Virus record (IMG/VR): IMGVR_UViG_3300005613_000002 | Location: 62,001 to 126,000 of that record | Length of the DNA stretch: 64,000 bases | Source: a virus | Direction: 5' to 3' (one strand) | Shown here: one piece after another, positions 41,996 through 52,569 of the stretch | Numbering within the stretch: the first letter of the stretch is position 1 | How the letters are laid out: each line of letters begins with the position of its first letter | Position numbers and translations under genes: made by a program | Notes under the pieces: generated by a model | What the model saw: the letters and a program-made list of their open reading frames with translations, nothing else | What the model was told of the DNA's origin: nothing | Databases searched by the model: none

Positions 41996-42416
41996 CATCA
42001 ATACTTTTAACCCCAAATCTTTTTATTATGTTATGAATTTCATTTAGTTTTAACATAATTTTACTCGATTCAACATCAGTTACTTTTTCGTTTAAATCCA
42101 ACAGTTTTGATACACCACCCAATACTTTCAATGTTTCTTTTTCTGATTCGAACCACTGACGACTACGTTCTTCATCACGTTTATTTGAATTAATTCTAAT
42201 CTTTTCAATTTGTTTAATATGTATTTTACTTAATTCATCAATTCTTTTAACATAATTTTTTTCAATTGAAATCCGTTTTTTAGTTGCAGTTTTATTATAC
42301 AACATAAATGAAACCATAACTAAAATTGTTATAATTACAAGCATAACAAATAAATAGATAAATATTTCTTGACAATTTTGGTTTTTTATTAAATCTAAAG
42401 GCGTTGATAAATTCAT
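41988..42416 (-). CDS. Single-span membrane protein with coiled coil
   Basis: A 142-residue protein. A short N-terminal part is followed by one transmembrane helix (IFIYLFVMLVIITILVMVSF, about 18-38) and then a long charged coiled coil. It resembles membrane-anchored phage proteins such as inner-membrane spanins in layout, but its place upstream of the prohead genes also allows an assembly role at the membrane, where T4 proheads start. A weak promoter motif lies upstream. Confidence 0.6.
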   Translation of the reverse strand: MNLSTPLDLIKNQNCQEIFIYLFVMLVIITILVMVSFMLYNKTATKKRISIEKNYVKRIDELSKIHIKQIEKIRINSNKRDEERSRQWFESEKETLKVLGGVSKLLDLNEKVTDVESSKIMLKLNEIHNIIKRFGVKSIDDE

Positions 42417-42435
42417 ATGTATATAGTATTATAAG

Positions 42436-42444
42436 GATAAATAG
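42436..42444 (-). promoter_or_regulatory. Promoter-like motif variant CTATTTATC
   Basis: Two mismatches to the consensus, 19 bases before ATG 42416. Weak. Confidence 0.35.
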
Positions 42445-42484
42445 TTTGAAAACTCTTAATAGTTTTTGATTTTTTACTTATATT

Positions 42485-42493
42485 GTATTTATA
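42485..42493 (+). promoter_or_regulatory. Late-promoter-like motif GTATTTATA
   Basis: Exact consensus, 8 bases before ATG 42502 and inside the longer open frame from 42466. It selects 42502 as the start. Confidence 0.6.
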
Positions 42494-42501
42494 TAAAAAA
42501 A

Positions 42502-45500
42502 ATGACGAACGTTTTAGAACATAAAAGTATAATGTATATTGATGACCCAAATGGTATCAATGTAAATACTGATATAATTAATGGTATTCCACAATATCAA
42601 GATATGCATATATATGCTGAACTAACAGCAGTTAGAAAAGGTAGAAGTGTAATTACTATTGGTGATGATTTTGAAACTGATGATACTTTTAATGTTAATT
42701 TCATTGGAGTTAATCAAAATGAAGATAATCCAAATAATATGAGTTTTAGTACCAATTACTATGACGGTAGTACTGGTTCAAATGAAAAACAAATGGAATC
42801 GTTTGGTATTAGCAATATTAAAGTTACAGTTAATTCATCATACGTTCCACAAATTAATATACAATTTATTGATTTTAGAGGTTTATCATTTTTTAATCAA
42901 GAAAATTCACCATATAGAATATTATTTGATTTCCCACCACCAATATTCAACTTAAAAATTAAGGGTTATTATGGAAGAACATTAGAATATAATTTACATT
43001 TAGTTAAATATGATACTGAATTTAAATCAGATAATGGTAATTTTATTATTGATGCACAATTTGTCGCATTAACATATGCACCATTAACTGATATATTATT
43101 TAGATATATTACAAATATGCCATTGACTGTTAACAAGGAATCGTTAACTTCAAATACTAGTGATAAGCCAAAAAATACCAATGAATTAATGCTGAAAATA
43201 CAGAATTTATATTCTGAAGCAAATAAATTAATTGATAAGTCAGAAGAAAAAATAAAATATGATGAAGCATTGGTTGAATATGGTAAGATAGAATCAGCAA
43301 TTAATCTATTAGAAAATTATAAAAATATTTTAAAAGAAAAAGGCACACCAATTTTATTTCAAAAACACACAAAAGGCACATATGATTCATCTATACCAAT
43401 CCTTGATAGTGATTTTGATTTGATTGAAGGTTATCCAACAACTGTTGGTGAAATTGAAAAGTTAGAAAAAATAAAAGATTATAATTCAACAATTAAATCA
43501 CAAAAAAATTCAGTTACATCAGATAAAACAAATTCTAAATTATTTGTTGGGTATTTGGGTGCAGCAAATAATAGTAAACAAAATGAAATGTTGTTGGAAT
43601 TTAAAAATAGATTATCATCATCATCAATTGCTTTGGTTTCTGAAAATAGTATCGGAAGTCCTGAAATTATTAATGATGCATTAATACCAACATCAACAGT
43701 AACAATAAGTTCGTATTTTGTTATTGATATAACAACATTTTATGTTGAATTATATAGAAAGAAATTAGAAGTTATTGAAAAAAGGAAAAATTTATCAAAA
43801 TCAATTAATTTGATGATAAATAATTCAATTTTACAAAATCTTGGTATGATACCAACGATATATAATATATTTAAAATTATTTTAGATGATGTTGATGATT
43901 TTTTTGATATATTAAAGAAAACATCGGTTGATGCTGAAAATCATCATAATAAATTTAAATCTGAAATTATTTCTAAAATAGCACCAAACGATAATCAAAG
44001 TGGTTCTGAATATTTATATCCTTTTCCATTGATTATAAAAAATGAAGTTGGTCATTGTTTTAATAGAGAAGTAAGGACATCACCAAAAGAAATTAATGAT
44101 GTAATATCTGAACCATTTCCTGAAAGTAAATTGATAATGGAATTTATTGAAAGTTTTAATAAACAAAAACAATTTGCTATTGATTTTAAAGCGAGAACAA
44201 ACGTAAATGATGATGGTACTGCAACATGGATTCCAGTTTCACCTTTAGATTCAACATTAGGTGATGTAAGTCCTGTTTCACCATATGCTGGTAGAGTTGG
44301 AAATATCGATAATGTTCTCCAAACATTATTAGAAAGATTTTATATTCTAACACAATATTCAATTGGTAATGATTTTTATGATACTAACGATGTTAGCAAT
44401 CCAAATGCTTCTAAATATTATATTGATTTATATTCATATTCAGAAGCATTAAATATTGCATTATCTGTTAGTAATACAAATGTTTCAAATAATTTAATTG
44501 ATTTTGCTAAAAAATATTCAAAAGAAAATAGAATTCAATATTTTTATGATTATTTAGATAGTAATATAAATATTAATAACTACAGTAAACTTGATAATTA
44601 TTACGTTATTGATGGAGTTTATTATGTTGATAAAAGTAATAGTTCATATAAAGGGACAACTCTTTATCGACCTGAGATTCAACTACAAAACATACAACAA
44701 GATGATGATAATCCGCTATCAGTTTTTTTAACTGAGGTAAATAAAAAACAGAAAACAGGTTCTTGGTTTTGGAATAGGACTAAATTACCTGAATCAGCAT
44801 ATTTATTTACTAAAGAAAATGTACTTTACATTAAAGACGCACCAGTAAGTGGTGGGGAAATTGATGATAATCCAGATATCGTTTCTACTAGATTTTTAAC
44901 AAAAGCATCATTAATTGAAGATATTGGTGAATCTAATACTGGACTTCCTGATTCAATAAATAAAACATTATATGATGGATATGTAAACATATTATTAACT
45001 GAAGGTAATAGTGGTTTTAGTAAAATTCCAAATACTAATAAAAAAGTGAATATTAGTTCTAGTGATAATTTCATTGTAAATAATTTTATTAATATGATTA
45101 CTATTTGGTCTAATGAATTAGGTGTAAATGATGGTAATTTATACGATGATGTAATTAATAATTCTAGCGAATTAAGTGCAACTATTATATTATCTAATTT
45201 TGGTTTTACATTAAGTTGTTATAATTTATATCCTAAATATTTAAATGAAAGCATATTTCAAACACCAGCAGCAATTGAAGTACCTAGTTATATAGCATTA
45301 TATATTGGTTCACTAGTTAATGCAACAACTAATGGTAGATTAGATGAATTATTAAATTATTTTTCTGGTGGTAGTGGTTATAATTTAACTAGTAAAGGGT
45401 ATTATATTTTTGCCGATATTTATGACATTAATAATTATTTATCTGATGTTGATAAAACTTATTATAAAGATTTATACGATAATTGGTATTCTAATGGTTA

Positions 45501-47445
45501 TAGCAATATTAGAGAAAGTCTAAAAGATTTATATGATGAAATATATAATAATTCATCAGCAAGAAATAATTCAACACTTAAAACTTCATTATATAAATAT
45601 GCATTAAGTCCTGAACGTGTAATGGCTGATAAAAGTAAAAATTATTATGATAATATTTTAGCACCACTATTAGAAAGAAGGAACATCATTGTTTATAGTC
45701 AAAACACATTTAAAAGATATATAACAGACAATAACACTGTTTTTGAACCATTAAAAACAGTGAACGATAATAGTGTAATTGGTGATGGGGTAAAGAAAAA
45801 AGCTAATGATGTATTCTTTGCTAATTTTTTCACTAAATTAGCAGAGATATTAACTGAAAAAAATATCGATATTGCTGAAGAAGATAATGAAAGGAAAAAA
45901 ATATCTGGTGATGAAGATGTAACAACACAGTTATATTATTCATTTAAAAATATTAATGACAAATGGTTAAGTAATCCAAATAAAAATTTTGGTGGGTCAA
46001 GTGGTTATCCTTCAAATAGAGATGGTAGAAAATTGATTGATTCGTTTGCGTTTATTGATAGAGCAATGAACCCTATTGGTGATACTATCATAAACCCTGA
46101 AATATTGTTAGAATTGTTTGAAGATACTAATGTTTCAGTTTTTAGTGTGTTAGCTCAATTATTATCGATGAATGGTTTTGAATTTTTTCCGCTTCAAAAT
46201 TTTATGACTCATAGTAGAGAAAGTTGGGGGGATTCATTCAAAATTGACCCAAGTGGTCTTGTAACAAAAAGAGATGCATTTATATGTATGTATATTGGTG
46301 GTAGTTCTAGTTATCCTAGTAATATTAGTAAAAATGGGTTTATTAATGATGGAATTATTGATATTACAGATACTGATGCAGTTGATTTTAACGTAGAAAG
46401 TACAGATTGTAATACTAAGACTGAATATGATAATCAAGTTGCAAATAATATAGATTTTCCATATCAACAAGTACGTGCATTTAGAGTGAAATTTGGTGAA
46501 CAAAATCAGTCTATGTTTAAAGATATTAAAATTAATAGTAAAGAATTTCCTGAAACAAATGAATCATTACAAATTTTATCAAGATTAGCAGGTGATTTAG
46601 GAAAAACAAAACCAATACCTAAAGGACAAAATTTATATAATTTATATGAGAATCGTGCATATAGTGCAGCAATAACTGGTCTTGGTAATGCAATGATTCA
46701 ACCAACACAGTATTTTCAATTAGATAATGTGCCATTATTTAATGGCGCATATTTAATATTGTCTGTTGAACATGATATTAGTCAAAATAAAATGTCAACA
46801 ATGTTTTCAGGTACTAAAATATTAAAGTATCCAATCCCAAAGGTTACGAATCCAGCAGCAGTAATGGGTTTTGATATTGGTAGTTCTGATGTAACTGATT
46901 GGGATGCATTAAATGATAGTACACCAACAACTAATGATGGGAATGAAGATTTAATATCTGAATCTACTCCTGAAATAAATGGTTATATTCAATTAAATGC
47001 ACCAATTGCTCCATCAAAAGTTAGATTTACTGGTGATTATGGTGATGTTAGAAGTACTGGTCATATACATCGTGGACTTGATTTTGCAGCAAATGCTGGT
47101 ACTGAAATATGGGCAGTTGCAGATGGTGAGATAGTACTTAAATATTATAGTGAAAGTTATGGTAATAATATTGTAATTGACCACGGTAATAATCACTATT
47201 CGCAATATGCACACATGTTAGATTCATCACCAAATGTTAGTGTTGGTGATGAAGTGGAGGCTGGTGAAACTATTGGTCATTGTGGAACAACTGGAAAACC
47301 GAGTACTGGAACACACTTACATTTTGAATACAGAATAGGTGCAGGTGGTGGTAGCAAAACAGGTACTAAACAAGCTGTAGACCCAAAACCATATCTACAA
47401 ACATCAATGAAGTATGTATGGAAAAGTAATAAATTAACAATATAA
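42502..47445 (+). CDS. Giant tail/baseplate protein with C-terminal M23 peptidase
   Basis: A 1647-residue protein. About 1480 residues are Asn/Asp/Ser/Tyr-rich virion sequence without a recognised family. The last 170 form an M23 (LytM) zinc endopeptidase: HRGLD with His1523 and Asp1527, the G..V..... strand WAVADGEIVLKY, GNNIVIDHGNNHYSQYAHM, and HLHFE with His1605 and His1607. M23 enzymes cut peptidoglycan cross-bridges. A promoter motif precedes it and a terminator follows, so it forms its own unit. It probably replaces the lysozyme of T4 gp5 as the tail-tip wall-cutting enzyme. Confidence 0.85.
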   Translation: MTNVLEHKSIMYIDDPNGINVNTDIINGIPQYQDMHIYAELTAVRKGRSVITIGDDFETDDTFNVNFIGVNQNEDNPNNMSFSTNYYDGSTGSNEKQMESFGISNIKVTVNSSYVPQINIQFIDFRGLSFFNQENSPYRILFDFPPPIFNLKIKGYYGRTLEYNLHLVKYDTEFKSDNGNFIIDAQFVALTYAPLTDILFRYITNMPLTVNKESLTSNTSDKPKNTNELMLKIQNLYSEANKLIDKSEEKIKYDEALVEYGKIESAINLLENYKNILKEKGTPILFQKHTKGTYDSSIPILDSDFDLIEGYPTTVGEIEKLEKIKDYNSTIKSQKNSVTSDKTNSKLFVGYLGAANNSKQNEMLLEFKNRLSSSSIALVSENSIGSPEIINDALIPTSTVTISSYFVIDITTFYVELYRKKLEVIEKRKNLSKSINLMINNSILQNLGMIPTIYNIFKIILDDVDDFFDILKKTSVDAENHHNKFKSEIISKIAPNDNQSGSEYLYPFPLIIKNEVGHCFNREVRTSPKEINDVISEPFPESKLIMEFIESFNKQKQFAIDFKARTNVNDDGTATWIPVSPLDSTLGDVSPVSPYAGRVGNIDNVLQTLLERFYILTQYSIGNDFYDTNDVSNPNASKYYIDLYSYSEALNIALSVSNTNVSNNLIDFAKKYSKENRIQYFYDYLDSNININNYSKLDNYYVIDGVYYVDKSNSSYKGTTLYRPEIQLQNIQQDDDNPLSVFLTEVNKKQKTGSWFWNRTKLPESAYLFTKENVLYIKDAPVSGGEIDDNPDIVSTRFLTKASLIEDIGESNTGLPDSINKTLYDGYVNILLTEGNSGFSKIPNTNKKVNISSSDNFIVNNFINMITIWSNELGVNDGNLYDDVINNSSELSATIILSNFGFTLSCYNLYPKYLNESIFQTPAAIEVPSYIALYIGSLVNATTNGRLDELLNYFSGGSGYNLTSKGYYIFADIYDINNYLSDVDKTYYKDLYDNWYSNGYSNIRESLKDLYDEIYNNSSARNNSTLKTSLYKYALSPERVMADKSKNYYDNILAPLLERRNIIVYSQNTFKRYITDNNTVFEPLKTVNDNSVIGDGVKKKANDVFFANFFTKLAEILTEKNIDIAEEDNERKKISGDEDVTTQLYYSFKNINDKWLSNPNKNFGGSSGYPSNRDGRKLIDSFAFIDRAMNPIGDTIINPEILLELFEDTNVSVFSVLAQLLSMNGFEFFPLQNFMTHSRESWGDSFKIDPSGLVTKRDAFICMYIGGSSSYPSNISKNGFINDGIIDITDTDAVDFNVESTDCNTKTEYDNQVANNIDFPYQQVRAFRVKFGEQNQSMFKDIKINSKEFPETNESLQILSRLAGDLGKTKPIPKGQNLYNLYENRAYSAAITGLGNAMIQPTQYFQLDNVPLFNGAYLILSVEHDISQNKMSTMFSGTKILKYPIPKVTNPAAVMGFDIGSSDVTDWDALNDSTPTTNDGNEDLISESTPEINGYIQLNAPIAPSKVRFTGDYGDVRSTGHIHRGLDFAANAGTEIWAVADGEIVLKYYSESYGNNIVIDHGNNHYSQYAHMLDSSPNVSVGDEVEAGETIGHCGTTGKPSTGTHLHFEYRIGAGGGSKTGTKQAVDPKPYLQTSMKYVWKSNKLTI

Positions 47446-47474
47446 AAAAAGACCTGCATTGCAGGTCTTTTTTT
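47444..47474. terminator. Bidirectional terminator
   Basis: Stem GACCTGC / GCAGGTC extended by A7 and T7 runs. It lies between convergent genes and covers the last stop codons of both. Confidence 0.92.
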
Positions 47475-48249
47475 ATAATATTTCTTTTTTTAATTCATAT
47501 AGACTTAAAATATCGTTATCAACATTTACTTTATCATATTTCATTTCTTTTATTTTTTGAATTGCCTTTTTAATGTTATCTTCAACATTTTCATTATTAG
47601 CACCTTCTAATAATTTTAAGTTTTCATCTTTTAAAGATTCAAGTAAATCTTCCTTTTCAATATTATTAAATTTTATTAATTTCTGCAATAATCTTTTATC
47701 TTCCTCATTTAAACTCCCATATTTCTCATTATATTTATTAATTGCAATTTCAACAATATTTTCGTTAATGAGGTCATTTTTACTGTTTTTTATTATATTA
47801 TCCTTTGGTGTTTTTATATGATTTAAAACGAATGAATAAGATTCGTCAATTTTATTAACATCTACATCATTATTATCAATTAATGATTGTTCAATTAATG
47901 TGAATATTGACTCATATAAAGTAATCTTATTTTCATCATCATAATTTATATTTTCATTTAAAAATGATTTCAATTTTTCATGTTCTTTTTCAATTTCTTC
48001 AATCGTATAGATTTCAAATAAATTAATATTATTATCAATATAACGTGATGCAGCTAAATCATCATCAATATGTTTATTTTCAATATTATTAAAAATTTTA
48101 AATTCTAATTGTAATATTGGTGAATCTTTAACTATTTCAAAAAATTCAGTGATGTTATTTTTTGATTCATCTAAATTCTTATTAAAATAAGAATCTTTTA
48201 GTTTATTTGAAATTATATAATTAATAATCCCTATGTTTAATTTTTCCAT
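47473..48249 (-). CDS. Hypothetical charged helical protein next to portal
   Basis: A 258-residue protein, almost entirely helical, rich in N, K, E and I, with no recognised family. It lies in the minus-strand packaging run just after the portal gene and has its own exact promoter motif. Its stop overlaps the terminator stem. It is possibly a head-assembly or internal protein, by position only. Confidence 0.6.
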   Translation of the reverse strand: MEKLNIGIINYIISNKLKDSYFNKNLDESKNNITEFFEIVKDSPILQLEFKIFNNIENKHIDDDLAASRYIDNNINLFEIYTIEEIEKEHEKLKSFLNENINYDDENKITLYESIFTLIEQSLIDNNDVDVNKIDESYSFVLNHIKTPKDNIIKNSKNDLINENIVEIAINKYNEKYGSLNEEDKRLLQKLIKFNNIEKEDLLESLKDENLKLLEGANNENVEDNIKKAIQKIKEMKYDKVNVDNDILSLYELKKEIL

Positions 48250-48268
48250 ACTGTTGTCTTAATTTTAA

Positions 48269-48277
48269 TATAAATAC
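48269..48277 (-). promoter_or_regulatory. Late-promoter-like motif GTATTTATA
   Basis: Exact consensus in gene sense, 19 bases before ATG 48249. Confidence 0.65.
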
Positions 48278-48305
48278 TTTTATTAGTAATTAAAAACGAA
48301 TCTTG

Positions 48306-50303
48306 TTATTTTTTTTCAATATCATCAACATTTAAATCATTTAGATCAACATCTTCGATATTATCAGTTTTCTCAACAGTATTAATACTGTCTGAATTTT
48401 CTAATAAAACATTTATCTCATTAACCATATTATTTGCTTTATTATTTAGTTTATCGTTTGTTTTCTCATTTTCATTAATAAGTTTTTTATTGATAACCTC
48501 ATTTTTTGTCTTATTAGTTCCAGCAAAAACTAATTTTTCAACATGATTATTAAATTCTTCTTCACTTAATTTACTTTGCACTTCAGCTAATGGTGATATG
48601 CCTCCTGCTGGTTCACTACCAACCATTCCTCCTGCTGGTGGTGCATCACCCATTCCACCACCTAATGGTTCATCACTCATAGGTGCATCACCTATTGGAG
48701 CACCACCATCTGGTGGTAATTCACCTTGTTCTGTCCCACCTGACATTTCAATAGCACCTTCTGGTTCACCAAATCTTTTATCAATATCACTAAATAAACC
48801 AGTTTTCTTAATAATTACTGGTGCATCGGCTAGTTCTTGTTGAACAACTTTTTCCATTTTTTGATGCTTTAAATCTTCAACAATTTGATTATCACTCATG
48901 TTAAAGACTAATCGTTTTGCATTTGTATGTGACATGGCAGCAATACCGCTTTCACCACGAGTTAATTCAGTATATGTTTGTGCCTTATCACGCATTAACT
49001 CAGATTTCATCATTTCTTGTTGAGTTGATGGATTGGTTAATGTTAGTTCAAAACTACTCACATCTTCCCCACTATAACCCAATAAATATAAATGAATCAT
49101 TGCCATTTTATTGAGTTCTTGAATAATTGCTTGTTGAATTCGACTTACTTTTTTCGCAAAACGTATATCATATTGTGCCATATTTTTACCACCACCAGAT
49201 GCATCTTGGAAACTTAAAAATGGCTTTGGAACACCTAATCCCATAAATAAATTATCACGAAGATATTCAATATCCTGTATGGCATCTAGGTTTGATGCCC
49301 CCGGGAGAGTATCAATACCTGTTTGAGTATTTGCGTTTCTTACTGGTAGAAAATAATCTTCATCATTACCTAATATGTTGAAACGATAATCAATTTGACC
49401 ATCATTCGGTGAAACTTGAGCAACTTTTTTAAATTTGGTAGCAACTTTATAGATATAATCCTCGATATCGTCTTCATCAATATTACCAACATCAATTTTA
49501 AATACTTTTTTCTCACCAGCACGAATAATACGATAAGTTAACATAGCATCTTCAGCCATAACTAATTGTCTAAAAACTCTACGAATTTTATTTAATACTG
49601 ATGAACCATATGGTAAATATTTATCATCACCCAATAATCTAAAATGTGCAATTTCAAAAACATTAAATTCATCACCAGTCATTCTTTCTTTAAACATAAC
49701 CGATGGTTTACCATTTTGAATTCTTTCAAATCTTTCTATTTCATAATTAACTAATTGTTTTACATGAGTAATTCCTTTTTTTCTTTCACCATAAAGTAAA
49801 ACAAAGTTATCACCATACTTTACAGTATTTCTAACCCAAAATGGTAGATTAACATTCACATTTACAATATCATAGAAAAATTCTTCTAATAAAAGTTTTA
49901 TCCTTTCTTTATTTGAAAAAATATTTAACATTTTCCCATTAATCCCAATAGTTGTTGCTTCTTCCATAAATAAATCCAAGGCACTTGAAATAATTGGATA
50001 ATATTCCATACCCTCATAATCAATATATGCTGGAAGTCTAGCTGCTTCATATTGTAATGCTTTTTGGAATCCTCTATCAGTAGTACGGAAAAATTTATTT
50101 TGGAGTTCTCTTTTTTGTTGTAATTCTAATCCTTTTTTATGTATATCTTCGGGACTATTACCTTTAATTATAATTTTAGCTTCTTTTGAAGTTGGTGTTG
50201 ATTTTGATACATTTGGTTGTGCATCTGGCGTGTCAAAACCACCCATATTAAAGAATTGGTTGATTTCTTGATATATTGTTCCCTTTTTTTCTTTATTAGC
50301 CAT
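48306..50303 (-). CDS. Portal protein, T4 gp20-like
   Basis: A 665-residue protein. Conserved gp20 blocks are visible: ARLPAYIDYEGMEYYPIISSALDLFMEEAT, LPFWVRNTVKYGDNFVLLYGE, DKYLPYGSSVLNKIRRVFRQLVMAEDAMLTYRI and LFMGLGVPKPFLSFQDASG. The last 180 residues are an acidic, Gly/Pro-rich tail (GGGMGDAPPAGGMVG) not typical of T4. The portal forms the dodecameric DNA gate at the capsid vertex. It lies between the terminase and the prohead genes. Confidence 0.94.
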   Translation of the reverse strand: MANKEKKGTIYQEINQFFNMGGFDTPDAQPNVSKSTPTSKEAKIIIKGNSPEDIHKKGLELQQKRELQNKFFRTTDRGFQKALQYEAARLPAYIDYEGMEYYPIISSALDLFMEEATTIGINGKMLNIFSNKERIKLLLEEFFYDIVNVNVNLPFWVRNTVKYGDNFVLLYGERKKGITHVKQLVNYEIERFERIQNGKPSVMFKERMTGDEFNVFEIAHFRLLGDDKYLPYGSSVLNKIRRVFRQLVMAEDAMLTYRIIRAGEKKVFKIDVGNIDEDDIEDYIYKVATKFKKVAQVSPNDGQIDYRFNILGNDEDYFLPVRNANTQTGIDTLPGASNLDAIQDIEYLRDNLFMGLGVPKPFLSFQDASGGGKNMAQYDIRFAKKVSRIQQAIIQELNKMAMIHLYLLGYSGEDVSSFELTLTNPSTQQEMMKSELMRDKAQTYTELTRGESGIAAMSHTNAKRLVFNMSDNQIVEDLKHQKMEKVVQQELADAPVIIKKTGLFSDIDKRFGEPEGAIEMSGGTEQGELPPDGGAPIGDAPMSDEPLGGGMGDAPPAGGMVGSEPAGGISPLAEVQSKLSEEEFNNHVEKLVFAGTNKTKNEVINKKLINENEKTNDKLNNKANNMVNEINVLLENSDSINTVEKTDNIEDVDLNDLNVDDIEKK

Positions 50304-50325
50304 TTTATAATTTTTTATATTTTTT

Positions 50326-50334
50326 TATAAATAC
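50326..50334 (-). promoter_or_regulatory. Late-promoter-like motif GTATTTATA
   Basis: Exact consensus, 22 bases before the portal ATG. A second copy, GTATTTATC, lies at 50363-50371. Confidence 0.6.
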
Positions 50335-50380
50335 TTTCATTTTTGCGAAAAGTACACTTTTAGATAAATACATTTAAATT

Positions 50381-52426
50381 TTAGTTTTTCTTATTTAATC
50401 CATCAAACAACCAAGCATTAGTAATATGTTGATTTAAAGGTGAAGTACTATTTAATGATGATAAATTACTATTTTTATTTTTATCTTTTTTTGACATTTG
50501 ACTTATATCATTATTTGTTATAATAGCATTTAATAGTTTTTCAGTTATTCCTTTATTTTGTTTAAATCTAGCCATATCAAAATTTAAAACAAACAAACCA
50601 ATAGATAATCCCATTATTGAATCATCATGGAATGAACGTTTATGATCTGCAACCCTATTTCCAGCCACTGTAACGAATGTTTTTAGTTCATTTAATAATC
50701 TGAATGATCTAATTATTACATCCTCTAAATGGATAGCTCTCTGCAATTCAAGCAATACTGATGGTCGATTATTACCGATAAAGAATCCGGGTATTAAATC
50801 AACATTCACAATAGCACCATCTGACATTATTTTTTGACCTTTTTTTATGTAACCTTGTAATCTATCTCTCGATGGCTTATGTGATACTTCAGCATAATGG
50901 ACGTTTTCATAACCAATTTCAAGTAGTTTTTCAACTGTTTGAACACCATAACCACCAGTAATATCAACAACACAATATGCATCATTATATCGTTTTCCAT
51001 ATTGATATGAAATTTCAGCAAGCATTTGTGGAGTTACTTTACCATAATATTCAGCAACTTGTTCAACTTTATGTCTTTTTATTTTTACTTTTTTTGTTTT
51101 ACCATTTTTTGTGATTTCTTTATTTTCAATAATTTCAATAGTTTTTAATATGTTAATTGTTGAATTATCCTCCCCATGTCCCGGAGATGCATCAATAGCC
51201 ATTATATAATCTTCACCAACTATTGAATCCTCCCAAATCCACATATTTTTATCTAAATATTCTTGACGTATTGGTGGTTTAATTTCATCATCTTGAATTC
51301 TTTTAAGGTATTCTTCAGCGATAAAATTATCACCAGACCCAAGGAATGAACATAATAATTCTTGTGCAATTTTACGCATATCACCATTTGCATCTCTAAC
51401 TTGTTCTTCAAACCAAGGTGAACTTGCTTCCCAACCTTCATCAGCTAATTCAATTCTTCTTTCATTATCCCAACCTTCATCAGGTAATTCAATTACGTTT
51501 TCCTTTCCTTTATTTTTTAACCAAACTAATTCTTTATTATATCGTGGGTCATTATACCACCATAATTCAACTGCTTTAAAATTATTTTCACCTCTACGTG
51601 CACCATCAAAAGTTTTATAGAAAACAGCATCTAATCCAGATGGTGTACTAACCATAATGGCAGAACCACCAGTTTGTAATGTTGGTTTTGCTGATGTCCA
51701 GAATTTATCACCTTTTTCAGTCCAAGCAGTTTCATCCCAGAATAGTAATGTTGGTGTATAACCACGAAGTCCTTTAGATGAAAACGCACCTAATGATGAA
51801 CCATTATCATATCTTTTTAATTTTTGAGTATCTTTAAATTTATCATCAGATTCTTTACCTGTTTTTGGTCTTAAAAAATCTGGACATCCTTCGATAAACA
51901 TAACAACATCATTCATTAATTCATCACGTGCAGTTTCTAATTTATCAGCAACGATAGCAACACTACGATTTAAGTTAAACATCACATACCAAGCAATATA
52001 TGCACAAGTTGTTGTTGAAATACCTGCTTGACGATATTTATTGGCTACTACGAATCTATTTTTTGTGAAAGTATTAACTAGTTTATTTTGGAAATCGAAA
52101 AGTTTAAAATTAACAATCAAACCTGAAATCCCTTGTGTTTGGTCAAAGATTGTTAAATATGTTTCAATGAAATATACAGGGTCAGTAGCGCATTTCACAA
52201 ATTCACGTTCTTTTTCATCAATAGTTAAATCACTAGCTTTAACAGCAATCCCATCACTATTAATTACAATTGGCTCAAGTTTACCACTTTTTTTTCTAAT
52301 ATCCTCTGCTAATTTTCTTCTTGATTCTTTTTCTTTTTCTCTTTGAAGATTATATGGCACAACTGGAATATGTTCAGGGAAACTATCATCTTTAATTGGA
52401 GTGATTTTTTCTTTTCTACTTTCCAT
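50381..52426 (-). CDS. Terminase large subunit, T4 gp17-like
   Basis: A 681-residue protein. The ATPase half has NKYRQAGIST (variant Walker A, with RQxG as in gp17) and TLLFWDETAW (Walker B and catalytic Glu), then the coupling motif IMVSTPSGL. The nuclease half has MAIDASPGHGEDNST, CVVDITGGYG and HDDSIMGLSIGL, supplying the three acidic residues. It pumps DNA into the prohead and cuts concatemers. An additional 90 residues precede the ATPase core. Confidence 0.95.
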   Translation of the reverse strand: MESRKEKITPIKDDSFPEHIPVVPYNLQREKEKESRRKLAEDIRKKSGKLEPIVINSDGIAVKASDLTIDEKEREFVKCATDPVYFIETYLTIFDQTQGISGLIVNFKLFDFQNKLVNTFTKNRFVVANKYRQAGISTTTCAYIAWYVMFNLNRSVAIVADKLETARDELMNDVVMFIEGCPDFLRPKTGKESDDKFKDTQKLKRYDNGSSLGAFSSKGLRGYTPTLLFWDETAWTEKGDKFWTSAKPTLQTGGSAIMVSTPSGLDAVFYKTFDGARRGENNFKAVELWWYNDPRYNKELVWLKNKGKENVIELPDEGWDNERRIELADEGWEASSPWFEEQVRDANGDMRKIAQELLCSFLGSGDNFIAEEYLKRIQDDEIKPPIRQEYLDKNMWIWEDSIVGEDYIMAIDASPGHGEDNSTINILKTIEIIENKEITKNGKTKKVKIKRHKVEQVAEYYGKVTPQMLAEISYQYGKRYNDAYCVVDITGGYGVQTVEKLLEIGYENVHYAEVSHKPSRDRLQGYIKKGQKIMSDGAIVNVDLIPGFFIGNNRPSVLLELQRAIHLEDVIIRSFRLLNELKTFVTVAGNRVADHKRSFHDDSIMGLSIGLFVLNFDMARFKQNKGITEKLLNAIITNNDISQMSKKDKNKNSNLSSLNSTSPLNQHITNAWLFDGLNKKN

Positions 52427-52440
52427 TTATAATTTTTTAT

Positions 52441-52449
52441 AATAAATAC
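52441..52449 (-). promoter_or_regulatory. Late-promoter-like motif GTATTTATT
   Basis: GTATTTATT in gene sense, 14 bases before the terminase ATG. Confidence 0.6.
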
Positions 52450-52469
52450 TTAAACTATTTAAAACCGCA

Positions 52470-52503
52470 AGGCACGTTATAAATCCATTGTTATAACGTG
52501 CCT
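52470..52503. repeat. 13-bp perfect inverted repeat upstream of terminase gene
   Basis: Arms AGGCACGTTATAA and TTATAACGTGCCT flank an 8-base loop (ATCCATTG). Neither side has a real T-run, so it is not a classic terminator. It is unusually GC-containing for this region and lies between the preceding gene's stop and the terminase promoter motif. Confidence 0.8.
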
Positions 52504-52569
52504 CGAAAACCTTTTCTTCCTAATATGGTAAGATAGGCAAATAATAAATATGATATAAATTTTTAAAAA

